Shown: positions 59,201-64,000 of the stretch, in pieces
Layout of the letters: each line of letters begins with the position of its first letter
Numbering within the stretch: the stretch's first letter is position 1
Source of the DNA: Solea solea
Taxonomy: Eukaryota > Chordata > Actinopteri > Pleuronectiformes > Soleidae
DNA length: 64,000 nucleotides
NCBI RefSeq assembly: GCF_958295425.1
Contig: NC_081143.1
Location: 22,129,281 to 22,193,280 of the forward strand
Direction of reading: 5' to 3'
The notes under the pieces: generated by a model
Databases searched by the model: none
What the model was told of the DNA's origin: nothing
What the model saw: only the letters and a program-made list of their open reading frames with translations
Position numbers and translations under genes: made by a program

Positions 59201-62200
59201 TGTTGTGATTGGCCAGACAACGAGAGCTTTCCCACTGTCCTGTGATTGGCCAGGTACCTGGAAGTGACGCAATTGGTAGGCCAGCTCTCAGATACACAGC
59301 TCCCCCTTTGGCACGGGGGATGCTCTGCATCTCAGCAGCTACAACGAGAGTAGTTCATCTTCTTCTGCGGTTGAATGTACGCAACCGGATGTGCCCGGAC
59401 TAGTGCCCGCACCACGAGGCGCTACGGTGGTGAGAGGAGTGGTGAGGATTTCTAATGACATCATCAGCATAGGGAAGTGCCGATCTGCTTCGCAGAGCCC
59501 AGGAAAACAATACAACACTATTTTATCAGCAGTGGCTGAACTGTTTGTTCTGAAACTTTAGGGTCTCATAAACGTGGTAATGACGCAGATACACACACAA
59601 AGGCAGCGTTAATTGGAGCTTCTGGTCTATGTTGCCTTTAAGTTCTGGACTCAACAGTGGGGAGATGAAATCCTCTTCAGTCATGGTACAAATCGTTTGG
59701 CAGGTGTAGCTATATGTTTCTGTTGTGTTCTAAAAGTGATGGTCATTGGGTCGTTTGTGTACTGGCGATAGATAGTGTGCTCATTATTTTGGTTAATGTT
59801 TATGGGTATAATAATGCCCAAAAAACAGAAATCTATTACATCGAGATACAGCTGTTGTTAAGGAACTGAAGGCAAACTTTCCTACTGATTATTTACTGGT
59901 TGGAGGTGATTTCAATTTAACTCCTGATGAGTGGATGGATAGTTGGCCATCTAGGCACTCATCAGAATATAATAATCAGATTATAGGCAATTTCATCAAC
60001 AATAATAACTTGATAGATATCTGGAGATCACTTGTAACCGGAAGGTCGCCGGTTCAAGTCCCCACCAGGTCGAAAGGGCTGGGGTACCCCTGAGCAAGGT
60101 ACCCAACCTCCATTGCTCCCCGGGCGCTACTCAGTGTGGCAGCCCACTGCTCCTAATTCTAGGATGGGTCAAAATGCAGAGAATAATTTCCCTAAGGGGA
60201 TTAATTAAGTATCTAAAATTAAAAAAAAAAATTATTAGAACAGATGAAGCACTTAGACAGGCAGACAGGAACGAGGACCCTCAAACGAGCGTGAAACGTG
60301 GAAGTGGACACTGACTGGAACATGTAAGAGGAGTTTAACAGAGGCACTGAAGCGCTCATGTACATAATTCACTAACTGGATAAACCGCAAACAACAAAAT
60401 GGAGAGGAGAGCTCAAAAAAGACAATTATTGACATACTGTAATGTAAAGTGTTACCAAAAACAAAGCTGCACTCTCATGGTAAAGAGAAATATATTATTT
60501 GGTATATTTACGATGGCAAAGCTCCTTTTTAGTTTGATATCCTGTAAGACCTGGATCCCAGTTAATTGTCGTGTTTGTCCCGGTGCCAGGGCCAAGGAGG
60601 GTGTTTGAGGGGGAAAAACTGGTACTTTTCTGCCCCATTGATGGAATCAACATGTCCTTCACGTGGCTGCTGAACTATCAGCCCATCTCCTCGCCTCATG
60701 TTTTGTTCAGTGACCGTTTACTCTGGATCAACAGGTCAGTGGAATCTCATTCAGCCAGACTCACACTGCGTGGACTCCTGATGTTGTTGCTATGGTCCAT
60801 GGTGTTGTGAGCAGTACGACTTACTTGATTTTTTAATATATGCCATGTATACCATAGACAATATATGGGGTATAAACAATAAAAATGAGGAGGCACCATT
60901 TAGTTGTTAGCAGTGTTTTTTTTTATGGTAGCTCAGTGGTAAAAGTCTGCATGATGGTCGTATCTGATAATCCCAGTAGATTATCAGTTTAATCGTTGCT
61001 ATCCACACAAGAAATCAGAAAGTCACTTATTTGTTCATTTATAGCCTTTATTTAAAGTGAATATGAAAACATTCTGTGAGACCAGCTCTTCATTACTCTG
61101 CTGATTCCTTTCTAGAAATGTATATTCTGTGTTGTGTCGTCTTCAGAACCACTCAAGCAGACAGCGGCACCTACGTATGTGAGGCTTCAATCAGCTTGAA
61201 AGGAATAGACTATGTTTCCAGAAGCTGGAATGTCAACGTCATAGTCAAAGGTTTGTGAATAAAATCTCTGCGTCACATCATTCAACAAAGTAACATCCTC
61301 TTCCCATCCTTGCCCCCTCAGCCGTGGTGTCAGACCCTGACATCTCCTTCGCCGTGTTAACGGAGGATTCCCATTACTTTTCTGTTGGGGTCACGTGTCA
61401 GTCAGCAGTCGGTACGCCACCTGTTGCCTTTTCACTCTACAACGGGACAGAGTCGGTCGCCAATGTCACGAGTGCAGACAGACGTGCTGTGTTCAGGGTG
61501 CCCGTGGTCTTTGGTGAACACTTGGGAACGTTCCGGTGCCAGGCAAACAATGGAGCAAAGACAGCGTCCAGTGGATGGCTGCCTATTAAAATTGGTATGT
61601 GCATTGTTTGAAGTTGCCTCAGTGACAGTTATTACAGTGAACGAAAACTAACGAAATGACGAATAAAGTATTTTCATTAGCTGAAAACTGAATTGTGTGT
61701 TTATAAAACAAACCAAAAAATGTCTTTGTAAATTTATTTCATACACTAATCCTTTTGGGTTCATATGAATATTTGAACCGTAGTATTTTCATTTTCAATT
61801 TTTTTTTGTTTGCAATGTGGGACATAAAGCTTTATGCAAGTTAAACATAACATTGGTTATGTAGTTAATTGGGTTGAGTTGGTTCATCTAAGTGAATCAA
61901 ACCTCTCGGCTTTTATTGGGGTTTTTTAAATTTTGCTCATGTTTTTCCTCAAATTGAGCTCCTGAGACTCCTGGCTCACACACAATGTGATGTGTCTCAT
62001 GAGGGTTGTTTAGTATTCTTATTATTTATGTTATCATGTTCATGTGTGTCTAGTCTGTTTTACCTGGCGCACTAACTGCATCCAACCTCAACAGTATTAT
62101 ACACATTTTGCACTTCAGGCTACTTTCTTGTTGACTATTACATTTGATTCAGGGATGGTTGTTCATGTGTCCTCATACACTCTTAAAATCTACTCCATAT

Positions 62201-63751
62201 TACAAAAAATAACACTAAAACTAATTAAAACCAACTCATTTTTAAAACCAGAAGTCAAAACTAAATAAAAACAAAAACTAATGAAAAATCCAAAACTATT
62301 ATAACCTTGGAAGGCGCTGACTCAGACAGCTTTATTTCCTCCTGCAGCTCATTCCTGTGATTGATGGAGACTCATTTTTTTTAATGACGTGTGTCTTTCT
62401 CCAGAGAAAGTAAAAGGGCCCGTGTCCCTGACCTACGACTACGACATTGCGGAAAACTTTGCCGTGGTTGGCGTGCGGTTGTATTGCAAGGTGGCAGCCG
62501 GTTCTCATCTACGGTACCAGTGGTTCCTCAACAAATCCCTTCTACAAGACCACGGGAGCTTCTACTATGTGTTCAACCAGCTGCCAGAACAGTCCATACT
62601 CATCCTGTCTGTGGGGAGGAGCAGTGCTGGGACATACCACTGTGTCGTGTCTAACAGCTTTGACAACACCACGACGATCAGCAGCAGGGGGCGATACTTG
62701 GATAAAGAAGGTAATGTTTTATTCATTAATTAACCCTTAGAACACAGAGTATTTAAGGATGTTAAAATCTACTGTATATACTGAGGCTATAAGAATGTGC
62801 AATACAGTGTCTTATATCCTTTTTTTCAGCACAACCTAGACAATCTGATTTTCGCCGACTATATAAACACACGCTAAGCAAAAAGTACTCAGATATATGG
62901 AAATAGGTCACAGTTCAAAGTCCGCTTGGCTCGTTTTTATGAACAAAAAGAAAAGAAAAGTGATCTATTTTGTGACTTCTGCACAATTATTGGTACTTTA
63001 TATCACTACCAGAAAAGGCGATATAAAACGAATCATAACTTTTACTCATCAAACACATAAGGAGACTTTGTAAAGCCTGAATATGTGACTTATAAATACA
63101 CCCCCCCAGGATGAGGCGTTGTGTATTATTCCCACGGTAATTTCCCAAGGGTTAACCAGGAAAATCCCACTGAGATTAAGAAGCTCTTTTTCAAGGGAGT
63201 CCTGGCCAAGATAGACAGGAGCTAAAACAGTCAACAGTTACAAATTTAAGAAGAATCCAGATTCAATTTACAAGCACATGATGAAAAACATGGAGTTGGC
63301 CTCAAGAACTCGAACACTGCGGATTTGAAAGCGTTCAATGAAATTACTCAGTTAGTTTCCAAGTAACATGTTCCATGCAAAAGGTGCAGAATGGTCAAAA
63401 GCCCTTTTACCCAGGTCAGCGGGGGCATACGAAAGAGTGCGGATCAGCACTTCTCTACATGCTCTGACTTGATTCACTCTTCTTCCTGCTTCTTCCCCAG
63501 TGCTGAACCGTCTCCCTGTCTTGGTGGTGGCAGTTGTTTTTGGATGTTTCATATTCCTGATTCTCCTGGTCGTCATATGTTGTGGATTTGGAGTGATTTA
63601 TAGTAAGATTTATTGTAAGACCCCCCCCCCCCCCCCCCCCAAAAAAAAATTCCTGTGTCCTGACTTTTTCTTATGTCATTCTTCCTCACTTTTGACATAT
63701 TACATTATTTGCTCTTCTTTCAGGGCGAAGGGAGTACGGAGATAAGTTTTT
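53014..63751 (+). CDS. Fc-receptor-like/PECAM1-like Ig superfamily receptor 2, six Ig domains, 3' end off the window
   Basis: Coding exons: 53014-53089, 53199-53222, 54530-54656, 54755-54930, 55353-55530, 56870-56973, 58245-58389, 58803-58897, 60590-60734, 61147-61250, 61322-61594, 62405-62710, 63501-63602, 63724-63751 (continues). All junctions keep phase. The signal peptide may start at the inner ATG 53059 (MFASVVVAMLGLCHCSNH). Domains 1-4 are each encoded by two exons, domains 5 and 6 by one each. Domain 5 (FAVLTEDSHYFSVGVTC) resembles domain 3 of receptor 1, and domain 6 (LRYQWFLNKSLL, SAGTYHC) resembles its domain 4, so the two genes are paralogues. The membrane helix is VLVVAVVFGCFIFLILLVVI. 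The tail starts RREYGDKFL and leaves the window, so signalling motifs cannot be judged. Domains 2-4 are tandem copies. Confidence 0.82.
53500..53960. repeat. Rearranged copies of the 'ttaaaccctttaac' MITE family
   Basis: It carries 'atatagttggtgaaaatgg', 'cacattcttatagcctctg' and 'gttttaacatagtaatgg', as in the 48.59-49.17 kb element. It is followed by an inverted piece ('gttcatgtacaaccacactg'). Termini are not clean. Confidence 0.5.
54090..54290 (+). repeat. tRNA-derived SINE in receptor 2 intron
   Basis: Head 'cgctcagtggtagggcgag' and B-box-like 'gttgtgggttcatttcc', with body 'gtgtccttgagcaagacac' and 'cactgtagtgtaaag'. Same family as 30.72-30.90 kb, here with a longer body. Confidence 0.7.
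55700..55780 (+). repeat. tRNA-like SINE head in receptor 2 intron
   Basis: 'ggtagctcagtggtagag' followed by 'ggtgggtttgattccc'. Only the head and the start of the body are present. An inverted, longer copy follows at 55.96-56.10 kb. Confidence 0.65.
55960..56105 (-). repeat. Inverted SINE copy in receptor 2 intron
   Basis: On the plus strand it reads 'ttgctcaaggacacatatag' and 'ggaattgaacccacaacc', the reverse complement of the SINE body and B box. Together with the 55.70 kb head it forms an inverted SINE pair within 400 bases. Confidence 0.65.
56345..56618 (+). mobile_element. 5'-truncated L1-like LINE tail with target-site duplication
   Basis: The segment ends 'ccaataaaaatacttaag' followed by an A-rich tail. 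It is bracketed by the direct repeat 'aacaaggtgttt', at 56333-56344 and 56619-56630. Together, poly(A), truncation and a target-site duplication of about 12 bases indicate target-primed retrotransposition. Confidence 0.65.
57040..57670 (+). mobile_element. L1/Tx1-type LINE ORF2 endonuclease fragment, broken
   Basis: Conceptual reading across several frames gives the APE-type endonuclease landmarks in order: SFNARGLKDSIKRKAVF, CIFLQETHSDAS, FSHG-NRLAGVAI, VNVYGYNNAQK and LLVGGDFNLTPDEWMDSWP. Frameshifts and stops interrupt the reading, so it is inactive. The part from 57242 on is copied at 58955-60025. Confidence 0.75.
57242..58954 (+). repeat. Tandem duplication unit B (LINE + SINE + Ig exon pair)
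   Basis: About 1.71 kb, containing LINE endonuclease debris, the SINE piece and the exon pair 58245-58389 / 58803-58897. It is repeated as unit C from 58955 with near identity; the B-to-C offset is 2345 bases because unit C holds an extra element of about 0.63 kb. The junction 'gggctgaa|gggctaaagg' near 58953 marks the breakpoint. Confidence 0.85.
57680..57890 (+). repeat. 5'-truncated SINE fused to the LINE fragment
   Basis: It begins 'ttgtaaccggaaggtcgccg' and includes 'caagtccccaccaggtcg', 'ccccgggcgctactcag' and 'tgggtcaaaatgcagag', the body of a widespread teleost SINE. It joins the LINE fragment directly, without visible poly(A). A near-identical copy lies at 60026-60235. Confidence 0.65.
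58955..61250 (+). repeat. Tandem duplication unit C (LINE + MITE + SINE + Ig exon pair)
   Basis: Second copy of unit B, with exon pair 60590-60734 / 61147-61250. The first exon of the pair is the same as in B. The second differs near its end (SISLKGIDYVSRSWNVN against SNGTDFTTRSQEFN), which is closer in length to the ancestral copy at 56870-56973. Confidence 0.85.
59011..59641. mobile_element. TTAA-flanked (piggyBac-type) MITE inside unit C
   Basis: The termini are 'ttaaaggtgacatcgaatgc' and, at the right, 'tctatgttgcctttaa', an imperfect inverted repeat flanked by TTAA. Unit B has the empty site with a single TTAA ('gatgttaagttctgg', near 57295), so TTAA was duplicated on insertion. It is GC-richer than its host and has no transposase ORF. 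Confidence 0.85.
62731..63157. mobile_element. MITE, 'ttaacccttag' family, in receptor 2 intron
   Basis: Left 'ttaacccttagaacacagag' and inverted right 'cccaagggttaacc', with the family's internal phrases in the opposite orientation to the 48.59 kb copy. About 430 bases. Confidence 0.65.
63621..63640. repeat. Poly-C tract (about 20 C) followed by poly-A
   Basis: A homopolymer of about 20 C and then nine A lies 19 bases after the splice donor of the membrane-segment exon. Its length in the assembly may be unreliable. Confidence 0.9.
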
Positions 63752-63837
63752 GTAAGTTATTCCTTTGTTCAATTTTGATGAATGAATAATCATTTTTAAA
63801 TTTAAAGTAAAAAAAATAAAAAAATGACCTAAAGAAA

Positions 63838-64000
63838 TATTGAACATTGCTTTTGCTGATTTTTCCAGAATAACTTTACAAATCTGGCAGTTATTTACAA
63901 TTTCCTGCATGTTAAAATAGTATTAACAAAAAACAACAGAAAAAAACACTGTAGTTGTACACAAACACTGATTCACCGTCAGAAACCGATAGCACAATCA
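63838..64000. repeat. Partial copy of the 'gatttttccagaataac' MITE, cut by the window edge
   Basis: It shares 'gatttttccagaataac', 'ctggcagttatttacaattt' and 'actgtagttgtacac' with the 9.4 and 48.6 kb copies. Confidence 0.6.

Noticed and set aside
57040..60025. A functional reverse transcriptase or endonuclease gene
   Set aside because: Only the endonuclease part is present, with multiple stops and frameshifts and no reverse transcriptase domain.

Overview
The window reads as a teleost fish chromosome segment, most likely percomorph. Its genes are split into many short exons with GT-AG introns. The introns and intergenic DNA carry several families of non-autonomous DNA transposons, tRNA-derived SINEs and long (AT)n and (CA)n microsatellites. 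No CRISPR array, prokaryotic operon, genuine tRNA or rRNA gene was seen.

Layout from left to right. (1) About 2.2-3.3 kb, minus strand: the first three coding exons of ASPSCR1 (TUG/UBXD9); the rest lies off the left edge. (2) 7.8-14.7 kb, plus strand: a complete 11-exon NOTUM gene, the secreted Wnt deacylase, 524 codons. (3) 16.1-26.8 kb, minus strand: a complete 20-coding-exon TMC6 (EVER1), 841 codons, tail-to-tail with NOTUM. (4) 35.3-46.0 kb, plus strand: a complete 15-coding-exon TMC8 (EVER2), 694 codons, head-to-head with TMC6. (5) 47.2-51.6 kb, plus strand: a complete four-Ig-domain type I membrane receptor of the FCRL/CD22/PECAM1-like sort, 507 codons. (6) 53.0 kb to the right edge, plus strand: a related receptor with six Ig domains and a membrane segment, whose cytoplasmic tail runs off the edge. 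I joined all coding exons by hand. For the four complete genes the spliced lengths are exact multiples of three, and every junction kept its phase, which supports the models.

Functionally, NOTUM is a Wnt feedback inhibitor and carries two consensus TCF/LEF sites in intron 1. TMC6 and TMC8 are the ER-membrane EVER pair, kept here in the divergent arrangement also known in human. The two Ig receptors look like a local immune-receptor cluster. In human, ASPSCR1/NOTUM and TMC6/TMC8 all lie on 17q25, so the block is conserved synteny.

The most unusual structure is in the second Ig receptor. An Ig domain encoded by a pair of exons has been copied in tandem, giving three consecutive domains (55.3-61.25 kb). 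The last two copies are almost identical and were duplicated as a unit of about 1.7 kb together with LINE and SINE debris. A TTAA-flanked MITE then entered one copy only, so the empty and filled insertion sites can be compared directly. I saw no clearly new gene system; the novelty is in the receptor cluster, repeat biology and possible regulatory details.
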